5,143 bases of DNA from an uncultured Eggerthellaceae bacterium (GTDB lineage: Bacteria; Actinomycetota; Coriobacteriia; Coriobacteriales; Eggerthellaceae): the NCBI GenBank assembly GCA_934631995.1, contig CAKTYF010000129.1, positions 1 through 5,143 of the forward strand. The letters are read 5' to 3'. Of the stretch, positions 1 to 5,143 are shown in pieces (the stretch's first letter is position 1; every line of letters begins with the position of its first letter). The notes beneath the pieces were generated by a model, which was given only the letters and a program-made list of their open reading frames with translations, was not told where the DNA came from and made no database searches. Both the position numbers and the translations under genes were made by a program.

Positions 1-836
1 AAGTGTGCCTGATCACGCTACGCAAAGGTAACAAGACAAGCTACATCACGCAAATCGGCACAGGCAATTACAACGAGAAAACAAGCGCGCTCTATACCGA
101 CTTGAGCCTGATGACGGCCTCTCCCGAGATTGGCGAAGACGCCTCGGCGTTCTTCCGCAACATGCTGGTGAACAAGCTCGATGGCACGTACGAGCAGCTG
201 CACGTTTCGCCTTTGGGCATTAAAGAACTGCTGCTTGAGCAGATTGACCGCCAAATTGAGCTGGGACAACAGGGCTACGTGTGCATCAAGGCAAACTCTG
301 TGACCGAGCGCGATATCATTGATAAGCTTGCGCAGGCATCGCAAGCGGGCGTGGAGGTGCAGCTCATCATTCGCGGTATTTGCTGCATTTTGCCCGGCGT
401 GACCAAGTACACCGAGAACATCCATGTGAACAGCGTTGTTGGGCGATTCCTGGAGCACAGCCGCGTGTACCTTTTCGGTAAAGGCGACGATGCTCTGATG
501 TATATTTCGTCGGCTGATCTGATGACACGCAACTTGAACCGCCGCGTAGAGATTGCCTGCCCCATCAACGATCCGCGCCTGCGCTGCCAGATTACCTGGA
601 TGCTTGAAGCACAGATGCGGGACACGGCAAAAGCAAGCATCATCCTTTCCGATGGCACGTATTGCCGCAAGAGCAGTGCCAACGCATTCGATTCGCAGGC
701 ATTCTTCATGGAGCATCCGCTGCAGGAAGCAACGGGCTGCGAAGAAGACGACAGCGTTGCACCCTGCGGCGTGGCCGAGCACCTGAAAGCCCTAAAAGCA
801 CTGCCCGGCAAGCTGATTTCGCGCCTCCGCGGGTAA
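1..836 (+). CDS. ppk1: Polyphosphate kinase 1, C-terminal part (5' end outside window)
   Basis: PPK1 reversibly transfers the terminal phosphate of ATP to a growing inorganic polyphosphate chain. Only the last 277 residues are here. The reading frame is open from the first base, and the first full codon (GTG at 3) is an internal Val, not a start. Recognisable PPK1 blocks, numbered from that codon, are TGNYNEKT (20-27), RGICCILPG (124-132), VGRFLEHSRVYLF (146-158) and ISSADLMTRNLNRRVE (168-183). The His in EHSR (152) matches the conserved second catalytic histidine of the family. The autophosphorylated histidine lies in the GLK-x-H region, just upstream of the window. The family match runs to about residue 237 (the FDSQAFFME stretch). 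It is followed by a roughly 40-residue acidic then basic tail that I do not recognise. The gene ends at TAA 834-836 and converges on the transporter operon, with no visible functional link to it. Confidence 0.96.
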   Translation, partial: VCLITLRKGNKTSYITQIGTGNYNEKTSALYTDLSLMTASPEIGEDASAFFRNMLVNKLDGTYEQLHVSPLGIKELLLEQIDRQIELGQQGYVCIKANSVTERDIIDKLAQASQAGVEVQLIIRGICCILPGVTKYTENIHVNSVVGRFLEHSRVYLFGKGDDALMYISSADLMTRNLNRRVEIACPINDPRLRCQITWMLEAQMRDTAKASIILSDGTYCRKSSANAFDSQAFFMEHPLQEATGCEEDDSVAPCGVAEHLKALKALPGKLISRLRG

Positions 837-851
837 TGTTGCTGAAAAAAA

Positions 852-1043
852 GACCCGAAAACGCTCAGATTCACGATACGGGGCAGGTGGAAATACGACA
901 ACAGCCGTACCCATCTGCCCCGTATCTCTGTGACCTGGTGTTTTATATGATTGCAAGGCGATCAATGCCCTTGCGTACGGAGTAGATCCGCGAATCAGCG
1001 CCTTCAACCTGCCCCGTATCGTTCATTTGAGCGTTTTTGCGCC
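852..1043. repeat. MITE-like element: 192 bp with ~37-bp terminal inverted repeats
   Basis: The left arm 852-888 and right arm 1007-1043 are inverted copies, matching at about 31 of 37 positions. The innermost 16 bases, ACGATACGGGGCAGGT (873-888), are a perfect inverted match to 1007-1022. A second matching block is AAAACGCTCA (858-867) against 1028-1037. On both outer sides lies a run of seven A's on the same strand (845-851 and 1044-1050). This is a direct repeat, as a target-site duplication would be. The interior has no convincing gene. Small size, long terminal repeats, flanking direct repeats and an intergenic site fit a non-autonomous transposable element. The alternatives are a large bidirectional transcription-termination hairpin between convergent genes, or chance A-tracts. 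No transposase is present to confirm mobility. Confidence 0.5.
875..926. repeat. Third motif copy, forming a 12-bp hairpin with the left arm
   Basis: CTGCCCCGTATC at 915-926 is a perfect inverted match to GATACGGGGCAG at 875-886. It lies in the same orientation as the right-arm copy at 1009-1020. The left arm can therefore pair either locally (28-base loop, 887-914) or with the distal arm. The local hairpin lies about 40 bases after the ppk1 stop and could act on the end of that transcript. No U-tract follows it directly (TCTGTGACC comes next), so I do not call it an intrinsic terminator. Confidence 0.6.
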
Positions 1044-1095
1044 AAAAAAACGACAACATGAAATTCAGGTGAGTTGCTTACGGCAACATTGCCTG

Positions 1096-2184
1096 CTAAA
1101 TGCCTGGAATTGCCAGCGGCGTGCCCTCTACGTTGGCAACTTTGAACGGTATATCGTACGTATCGATGAGCGCTTGGGAGCTTACGGCATCCAAACCGCC
1201 TTGCGCCACCGCCACGCCATCGCGCACCAGCAAAAACCGGTCGCAAAAACGCAATGCCAAGTTCACATCATGCAGAACCAAAATAGTGGCCAGGCCTTTT
1301 TCTAACGTCAACGCACGAATAGCCTCAAGGACCTCTAACTGATTCTTGGGGTCAAGCGCGCTGGTGGGCTCGTCCAAAATCATGATTTCCGGCTCTTGCG
1401 CTATAGCGCGCGCAATGAACACTTTTTGACGCTCGCCGCCGGATAGCTCGTCGCAATACCGATTCGCATACGCCTCCAAGTTCAAAGACGCAATAGCATG
1501 CGAAACAATCTCATGGTCTCGCTCCGTAATTGACCAGGTAATATGCGGTTTTCTTCCCAGCAAAACCTCATCGTAGACGCTTAGATGCGGGATCATTTGT
1601 TGCTGGGCAACATACGCGATATGCCGGGCAATCTCGCGACGCGACATGCCCGATAGCAGCTCATTACCCACGCGAATGCTTCCCGCTGCGGGGCGCGTGA
1701 TACCCGCGAGCAAGTCAAGCAGCGTTGATTTACCCGCGCCGTTGTTACCCAAAATGCCTAAAACGGAGCCTGCTTTTGCTTGCACGCTCAAGTCGCGAAA
1801 GACCGGCTGCAAGCAACGAGGATACGTATAGCTCACCTCATGAGCAACCAGCAACGCATCTACCTGCGTAAACGCATCGTGATGATGCACGGGAATCGCA
1901 TCACCTGCGTGACTTTCGCGCGCAGAATCTCGCTCGATTACGCCTTCCTGCGCAGACGCTTGCTCCAGCTTATGCTCGTGGGGAACGTCTCCGCCCTTAT
2001 GCACGTGATAGTGGCTGTGGACCATTCCATCGGCGTGCTGGTGCGTATGGGCGTGGACAACATTCGATTCCTGGGACGGGTCGCAGTCCTGCTGTACCGG
2101 CCGACCGCCCTGGCTCGACTTGCCGCCCCAATCCAACGCGCGGCCCTGGTCGCAGCCCTGTTGAAGCTTTCGTTCTTCGCTCAT
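1096..2184 (-). CDS. FecE/BtuD-type ABC transporter ATP-binding protein with His-rich N-terminal extension
   Basis: This 362-residue cytoplasmic ATPase powers import through the neighbouring permease. The ABC domain starts near residue 110. It has Walker A GNNGAGKST (146-154), a Q-loop Gln near 194, the signature LSGGERQ (247-253), Walker B IMILDEP (267-273, catalytic Glu272), D-loop SALD (275-278) and the H-loop His in VLHDVNLA (His305). All key residues are intact. The C-terminus follows the FecE/HemV-like pattern. Family members are usually about 250-270 residues. The extra ~105 at the N-terminus are hydrophilic and hold ten His between 44 and 71, then HHH at 100-102, which suggests metal binding. 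The ATG start is supported by its ATGA overlap with the permease stop, and I see no convincing start nearer the ABC domain. Metal or metal-chelate uptake is inferred; the substrate cannot be read from the sequence. Confidence 0.95.
   Translation of the reverse strand: MSEERKLQQGCDQGRALDWGGKSSQGGRPVQQDCDPSQESNVVHAHTHQHADGMVHSHYHVHKGGDVPHEHKLEQASAQEGVIERDSARESHAGDAIPVHHHDAFTQVDALLVAHEVSYTYPRCLQPVFRDLSVQAKAGSVLGILGNNGAGKSTLLDLLAGITRPAAGSIRVGNELLSGMSRREIARHIAYVAQQQMIPHLSVYDEVLLGRKPHITWSITERDHEIVSHAIASLNLEAYANRYCDELSGGERQKVFIARAIAQEPEIMILDEPTSALDPKNQLEVLEAIRALTLEKGLATILVLHDVNLALRFCDRFLLVRDGVAVAQGGLDAVSSQALIDTYDIPFKVANVEGTPLAIPGI
1972..2055 (-). other. His-rich putative metal-binding segment of the ATPase
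   Basis: This encodes residues 44-71 of the ATP-binding protein. Ten of 28 residues are His, mostly in alternating HxH patterns (HAHTHQHADG, then HSHYHVH, then HEH). Another three-His cluster lies at residues 100-102 (1879-1887). Such alternating His runs are known from nickel, zinc and cobalt handling proteins such as HypB, SlyD and some metal transporters. Its attachment to the cytoplasmic ATPase suggests metal storage or sensing on the inner face of the transporter. That role is inferred. Confidence 0.75.
2181..2184 (-). other. ATGA stop-start overlap (permease/ATPase)
   Basis: The permease TGA (2183-2181) and the ATPase ATG (2184-2182) share bases in a 4-base ATGA. This indicates coupled translation of the two subunits from one mRNA. 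It is also the best evidence for the ATPase start upstream of its His-rich extension. A G-rich stretch (GGGGG) about 9 bases upstream may serve as a weak ribosome-binding site. Confidence 0.85.
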
Positions 2185-3269
2185 CGCTTAAACCCCCGAT
2201 ACAAAAGCACCAGGAAAAGCGGTGCACCCAAAAACGAAGTGATTGCGCCAATCGGCAGAATAATAGGGCTGATAACCATGCGAGCAAGAAGATCGCTTCC
2301 CAGCATAATCACCGAACCCAGCACCAAAGACGCTGGCAAAAGATAACGATAATCGTTTCCCACAATGCGGCGCGCGATATGCGGCGCAATAAGGCCAATG
2401 AAATTGATTAGACCCACAAATGACACAATGGAAGCCGCCATAAGCGACGCCACCGCAACCCCCAAAACGCGCGTTTTCTGCACATCAACACCCAGACCGC
2501 CTGCCACGTGACCGCCGTTTTGCAGCGCGTTGTAATTCCAGCGGTTCGCGAAGAAATACACCGCACACACAACGTTAACCACCGTCATGAACCCGAGTTG
2601 CGACCAAGTCGCGCGGCCCAAATCGCCGAATTGCCAGAAAATCACACGCGTAAGTTCAACGTCGCTTGCAAAATATTGCAAGATGGTAGACGCACCCGAC
2701 CACAGGGCGGACAAGGCAACGCCTACCAAGATAATGCTTTCCGCGCGCATTTGCCCCAACTTGGAAAAGGCAAGCACGACCAGGCTTGATACCATAGCGC
2801 CCACAAATGCGAAAATCGCCGTGGTACCCATATTGATAGCCGCAGCCGTGCCGCCCAGCGCGGGCACCACCACTAAAATGGCAACGGTTGCACCGAATGC
2901 CGCACCTTGCGAGATGCCCACCGTCGATGACGATGCCAGCGGGTTTTCCAACACGCTTTGCAGCGCCGCACCCGCCAGCGCAAGACCGGCTCCCGCCACA
3001 ATACCGCAGGTCACGCGTGGAAGACGAATCGATTGCACCGCAGCAACATCGCTTGGCTGCCCTGAACCGAACAGCGCAGCAACTGCTGTGGGAATGTCGA
3101 TGTTCGATGCGCCGCTTGCAAGCTCTGCCGCCGCAACAAAAAGCAGTATAACCAGAAGAACAACAAGCGCAATCTTGTTACGCAGCTCCACATGCTTCTG
3201 GTTGCTGGCAATCCTGTCTGCCGCTTGCGCTATGGCAGCATCGCGCGGCAGAGCTTTTCTATTTTCCAC
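2181..3269 (-). CDS. FecCD-family ABC transporter permease
   Basis: This is an integral membrane subunit of an iron-siderophore/cobalamin-type importer, expected to work as a homodimer because only one permease gene is present. With the chosen GTG start it has 362 residues. Hydrophobic segments lie near 33-52, 89-107, 119-138, 149-168, 179-200, 225-244, 266-296, 309-331 and 340-359, consistent with the family's ten-helix fold. FecCD hallmarks are LPR (83-85), a Gly/Ala-rich helix ending in NPLASS (109-114), GLIAPHIARRIVG (292-304, the coupling region contacting the ATPase) and LPIGAITSFLGAP (338-350). Start choice: GTG at 3269 lies 7 bases after the FmdE stop, with AAGGA about 13 bases upstream. 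An ATG at 3302 would add 11 residues and overlap fmdE by 26 bases, and it has no visible Shine-Dalgarno sequence. The start is uncertain; the family is not. Confidence 0.94.
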   Translation of the reverse strand: MENRKALPRDAAIAQAADRIASNQKHVELRNKIALVVLLVILLFVAAAELASGASNIDIPTAVAALFGSGQPSDVAAVQSIRLPRVTCGIVAGAGLALAGAALQSVLENPLASSSTVGISQGAAFGATVAILVVVPALGGTAAAINMGTTAIFAFVGAMVSSLVVLAFSKLGQMRAESIILVGVALSALWSGASTILQYFASDVELTRVIFWQFGDLGRATWSQLGFMTVVNVVCAVYFFANRWNYNALQNGGHVAGGLGVDVQKTRVLGVAVASLMAASIVSFVGLINFIGLIAPHIARRIVGNDYRYLLPASLVLGSVIMLGSDLLARMVISPIILPIGAITSFLGAPLFLVLLYRGFKR

Positions 3270-3276
3270 GTGACCA

Positions 3277-3819
3277 CTAAAATCCTTCGCGCTGATAGGC
3301 ATCGTAGCAATCAAGACAAACGGGCTTGCCGTTTTGGATGCGCAAACCGTATTCCGCCGTTGACTCGCCGCACACCGAGCACAGCTGGGAATCAAACAAA
3401 CGTGCCTGTTCCGGCAAAGCAGCGGCGGACTTGACCTCGAAAAGCTGGTCGTACGGAGTGTTCACCAGGAAGTTCATATACTCTTCGCGGCTTTTGCCCT
3501 CGCCCAAGTTCGGCTTCAAAACCAAACGCGCGCTTTTACCCGTAGTACGCGAATAAAAGCTGAACGCCATCTTCCCGCGAAGGCGCGGAATCAGGTTCGA
3601 CTTGCCGTACGTGCAGCTCAACAGGACCTGAATGGCATCAACGCAGCAAGCATCGTTTTCCGTCACGCAAACCAGTTCCTCATCGATGGCAGGAAACGCA
3701 TCTGCGTTCAACCCCAACTGATCAATAGCCCCTTCCACTGCTTTGAAACCAATGGCAAGACCTGGGCATTTGTGTCCGTGAAATTCCGCCGCCTTGTCCC
3801 AATACTCCAATGAAAGCAT
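3277..3819 (-). CDS. FmdE-family protein with C-terminal zinc-ribbon-like motif
   Basis: This 180-residue protein resembles subunit E of formylmethanofuran dehydrogenase, a family also found alone in many anaerobic bacteria. The FmdE domain covers about 1-130. It has the diagnostic HGHKCPG (14-20), ENDACCVDAIQ (55-64) and SCTYGKSNL (68-76), giving His and Cys ligands (14, 16, 18, 58, 59, 69) for a putative metal site. The C-terminus has CSVC (147-150) and CLDC (168-171), a four-Cys zinc-ribbon-like knuckle. There is no signal peptide or membrane segment, so it is cytoplasmic. It is first in the operon, ahead of the permease. The start at 3819 has a strong GGGAGGT site. An upstream in-frame ATG at 3867 falls inside the predicted -10 box and cannot be in that transcript. 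No other formylmethanofuran dehydrogenase subunit is present. A role in receiving, inserting or checking imported metal or chelate is inferred from context only. Confidence 0.93.
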   Translation of the reverse strand: MLSLEYWDKAAEFHGHKCPGLAIGFKAVEGAIDQLGLNADAFPAIDEELVCVTENDACCVDAIQVLLSCTYGKSNLIPRLRGKMAFSFYSRTTGKSARLVLKPNLGEGKSREEYMNFLVNTPYDQLFEVKSAAALPEQARLFDSQLCSVCGESTAEYGLRIQNGKPVCLDCYDAYQREGF

Positions 3820-3823
3820 GTTT

Positions 3824-3830
3824 ACCTCCC
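3824..3830 (-). promoter_or_regulatory. Ribosome-binding site of the FmdE-family gene
   Basis: On the minus strand GGGAGGT precedes the ATG at 3819, with five bases between GGAGG and the start codon. It fixes the start at 3819 rather than at the in-frame ATG 48 bases upstream. Confidence 0.88.
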
Positions 3831-3857
3831 CGACTAAATAGTAACTTTCAAAAATTT

Positions 3858-3906
3858 GTAACACCATAGTAGCGGTTATGTGCTACGATTTCAACCAAGG
3901 TGTTAC
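3858..3906. promoter_or_regulatory. Candidate operator: inverted repeat GTAACACC-N33-GGTGTTAC
   Basis: GTAACACC (3858-3865) and GGTGTTAC (3899-3906) are perfect inverted copies 33 bases apart. They sit directly on either side of the predicted minus-strand promoter: one covers its start-site region, the other lies just upstream of its -35 box. A second, inner dyad, ATAGTAGC (3866-3873) and GCTACGAT (3882-3889), matches at 7 of 8. Further GTAAC copies occur at 3841 and 3922. This is a plausible binding site for a regulator controlling both the operon and the divergent binding-protein gene, perhaps a metal-responsive one. No regulator gene lies in the window and the motif matches no operator I can name securely. 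Confidence 0.5.
3866..3894 (-). promoter_or_regulatory. Predicted sigma-70-type promoter of the FmdE-permease-ATPase operon
   Basis: On the minus strand, TTGAAA (3894-3889) and TACTAT (3871-3866) are separated by exactly 17 bases. They differ from the TTGACA/TATAAT consensus at one and two positions. Transcription would start near 3859, leaving a leader of about 40 bases that contains the GGGAGGT site. The inverted-repeat arms lie against both ends of this promoter. Confidence 0.65.
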
Positions 3907-3912
3907 GATAAT
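3907..3912 (+). promoter_or_regulatory. Possible -10 box for the substrate-binding protein gene
   Basis: GATAAT matches TATAAT at five of six positions and lies 41 bases before the ATG, immediately after the right arm of the candidate operator. I see no good -35 at normal spacing, which would fit a promoter that needs an activator. A small hairpin, CGAGC (3913-3917) with GCTCG (3927-3931), would fall near the transcript start. This is weak evidence. Confidence 0.28.
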
Positions 3913-3942
3913 CGAGCAACAGTAACGCTCGCCATACAAGTG

Positions 3943-3948
3943 AGAGGA
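3943..3948 (+). promoter_or_regulatory. Ribosome-binding site of the substrate-binding protein gene
   Basis: AGAGGA ends five bases before the ATG at 3954. The start is also supported because it begins a typical lipoprotein signal peptide. Confidence 0.8.
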
Positions 3949-3953
3949 ATGCA

Positions 3954-5093
3954 ATGAAGAAATCAACACGATTTGCCGCTGTGGCACTTGCAGTGATTTG
4001 CGCGGCAACACTGAGCGTGGGCGTGCTTGCCGGCTGCTCAAGCAACGCAAGTTCAAGCGGATCCGCTGCGGCATCCAGCAGTCAAGCGGCAACGAAAACC
4101 GTTACCGACATGCTCGGACGCACGGTAGAGATTCCTTCCAACGTTGAGAAAGTCATTGGTATTGGCAGCGCGTTGCGTTCCATCTGCTATATGGGCGAAG
4201 TCGATAAGGTTGTGGGCGTTGAAGCTTCCGAGCACGAAGACAGCATCAACTGCGCATATCGCCATGTGAACCATGAGAAATTCGCCAATCTGCCCATTAT
4301 CGGCGAAGGCGGCTCAAAGGGCGTAACGCCTAATGAAGAGGCAATCATCAACGCCGCACCGCAAGTCATTATCTGCAACAACATATCAGCTGACGAAGCA
4401 GACGCCCTGCAATCAAAGACAAAAATTCCCGTTGTGTGCCTCAACATGCCCGAAACGTTCTTCGGCGAAGATTACCAGAAGAACTTCACGCTTCTGGGCG
4501 AAGTTTTCAACAACGAGAAACGAGCAAATGATCTGATCAGCTACATCAATGGCATAAGCGACGACCTGAAAGCGCGTGTAGCAAAGTCTACCGCCACAAA
4601 CACCAGCGCGTATGCTGCGGGTGTTTCGTTCCGCGGAAGCCACGGATTCGAAGGAACGGAAGCAGGATTCCCGCCGTTTGCCGCATGCAACATCAAAAAC
4701 ATTGCCGATGTTGACGGCGCAAAGGGCCCCTACTCCATTGACCTTGAAGCCGTTTCCAGTGCACAACCTGAATATATCTTCATTGAAAGCGGCAATCTTT
4801 CTTTGGTAGCCGATGATTACAAGAGCAACCCTGCCTACTTTGACGCGCTCAACGCCATCCAGAAAGGAAACACGTACACGCTGATTTCCTATCGCTTCTA
4901 CGCGACAAACGTAGAGCTGGCGCTGGCAAACTGCTACCAGGTAGGCAAAGTAGCGTATCCCGATGCTTTTGCCGATGTTGATCCCACCCAAAAGCTCGAT
5001 GAGATTGCGCAATTCTTCCTGGGCGCCCCCATCGCAAGCGATTTGGCAACAATGGGCTGCGAGTTCAAGCAAGTTGATATCACAGCGCTGTAA
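3954..5093 (+). CDS. ABC transporter substrate-binding lipoprotein (FecB/BtuF-like, PF01497 type)
   Basis: This 379-residue protein would capture the transported ligand at the outer face of the membrane and deliver it to the permease encoded on the other strand. Residues 1-28 are a lipoprotein signal peptide: MKKSTR, a hydrophobic stretch, then lipobox LAGC with lipidated Cys28. A Ser/Ala-rich linker follows (29-47). The binding fold begins with TDMLGRTVEIP (51-61) and NVEKVIGIG (63-71), typical of periplasmic-binding proteins of the iron-siderophore/cobalamin class. The second lobe carries FRGSHGFEGTEAGFPPF (226-242) and SYRFYATNVELALANCYQVGK (312-332), which recall binding proteins found near FmdE genes in anaerobes and archaea; this is from memory. 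His and Cys residues (His94, His104, His107, His230, Cys100, Cys245) could be ligand contacts, but this is not established. The gene is divergent from its transport partners and shares their control region. Ligand unknown; family assignment firm. Confidence 0.94.
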   Translation: MKKSTRFAAVALAVICAATLSVGVLAGCSSNASSSGSAAASSSQAATKTVTDMLGRTVEIPSNVEKVIGIGSALRSICYMGEVDKVVGVEASEHEDSINCAYRHVNHEKFANLPIIGEGGSKGVTPNEEAIINAAPQVIICNNISADEADALQSKTKIPVVCLNMPETFFGEDYQKNFTLLGEVFNNEKRANDLISYINGISDDLKARVAKSTATNTSAYAAGVSFRGSHGFEGTEAGFPPFAACNIKNIADVDGAKGPYSIDLEAVSSAQPEYIFIESGNLSLVADDYKSNPAYFDALNAIQKGNTYTLISYRFYATNVELALANCYQVGKVAYPDAFADVDPTQKLDEIAQFFLGAPIASDLATMGCEFKQVDITAL

Positions 5094-5143
5094 GCAAACC
5101 CGCCTTAAAGCACTCTCTTTTTCACGGTTGCTCAGACATCCCC
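5094..5143. other. Start of the downstream intergenic region, no gene seen
   Basis: These 50 bases follow the TAA of the binding-protein gene. They contain a pyrimidine-rich CTCTCTTTTTC stretch but no strong hairpin before it. No terminator or new gene can be supported before the window ends. Confidence 0.6.

Noticed and set aside
18..782. Long minus-strand open frame of 254 codons opposite ppk1
   Set aside because: The plus strand encodes clear PPK1 motifs over the same span. The reverse frame shows no recognisable protein features.
662..985. Open frame of 107 codons crossing the ppk1 end into the intergenic region
   Set aside because: Most of it is an out-of-frame shadow of ppk1, and the rest runs through the inverted-repeat structure. 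There is no ribosome-binding site or recognisable domain.
1069..1094. Small hairpins (GTTGC-TTACG-GCAAC and GGCAA/TTGCC) after the ATPase stop as an intrinsic terminator
   Set aside because: The stems are only about five pairs and no U-tract follows directly on the minus strand. The T7 run (complement of 1044-1050) lies about 20 bases further on, without an adjacent stem.
837..1095. tRNA, small RNA gene or CRISPR array in the intergenic region
   Set aside because: There is no cloverleaf pattern and no regularly spaced direct repeats. The only structure is the inverted-repeat pair and its third partial copy.
1780..2346. 188-codon plus-strand open frame opposite the ATPase and permease
   Set aside because: It is antisense to well-supported genes. 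Its composition is that of a complementary-strand shadow, with no domain or start signal.
3270..3395. Longer permease starts at 3395 and 3302
   Set aside because: Both read through the end of the FmdE gene in another frame and lack a Shine-Dalgarno sequence. The added residues look non-conserved, though the ATG at 3302 cannot be fully excluded.
3820..3867. Upstream in-frame ATG at 3867 extending the FmdE-family protein by 16 residues
   Set aside because: It lies inside the predicted -10 box and has no good ribosome-binding site. The ATG at 3819 has GGGAGGT at ideal spacing, and the family-like sequence begins there.
5092..5133. Imperfect pairing of AGCAAACCCG with CGGTTGCT after the binding-protein gene as a terminator
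   Set aside because: It needs two bulges, the T-rich run lies in the loop rather than after the stem, and the window ends shortly afterwards.

Overview
The window holds the 3' end of a polyphosphate kinase gene and a complete four-gene ABC uptake locus of the iron-siderophore/cobalamin (FecBCD/BtuFCD) type. That locus includes an FmdE-family protein. The GC content is moderate. The binding protein is a lipoprotein with a Ser/Ala-rich linker after its lipobox, and starts follow clear AG-rich Shine-Dalgarno sequences. Together these fit an anaerobic gut actinobacterium of the Coriobacteriia (Eggerthellales-like). That placement is inferred from protein style, not shown by any marker gene.

Layout. 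Positions 1-836 (+) are the C-terminal 277 residues of PPK1; the gene starts upstream of the window. Positions 837-1095 are a non-coding stretch between two convergent genes. It contains a 192-bp structure bounded by ~37-bp imperfect inverted repeats, each directly flanked by a run of seven A's, which looks like a small non-autonomous (MITE-like) element. Positions 3819 down to 1096 (-) form a three-gene operon: FmdE-family protein, FecCD-type permease, and an ATPase with a His-rich N-terminal extension. The permease stop and ATPase start overlap as ATGA. Positions 3820-3953 are a divergent control region with a good sigma-70-type promoter for the minus-strand operon. The arms of an 8-bp inverted repeat flank that promoter. 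Positions 3954-5093 (+) encode the lipoprotein substrate-binding protein. The last 50 bases show no gene.

How they work together. The lipoprotein would capture a ligand outside the membrane. The permease, presumably as a dimer, and the ATPase would import it. FmdE, a putative metal-binding protein made in the cytoplasm from the same operon, would receive or process it. The ATPase has ten histidines within 28 residues. FmdE has an HGHxC motif and a four-Cys zinc-ribbon-like tail. The simplest reading is uptake and handling of a transition metal or metal chelate (Ni, Co, Zn, Fe, or Mo/W). The sequence does not settle which one. No formylmethanofuran dehydrogenase gene is present, so FmdE here need not have a role in methanogenesis.
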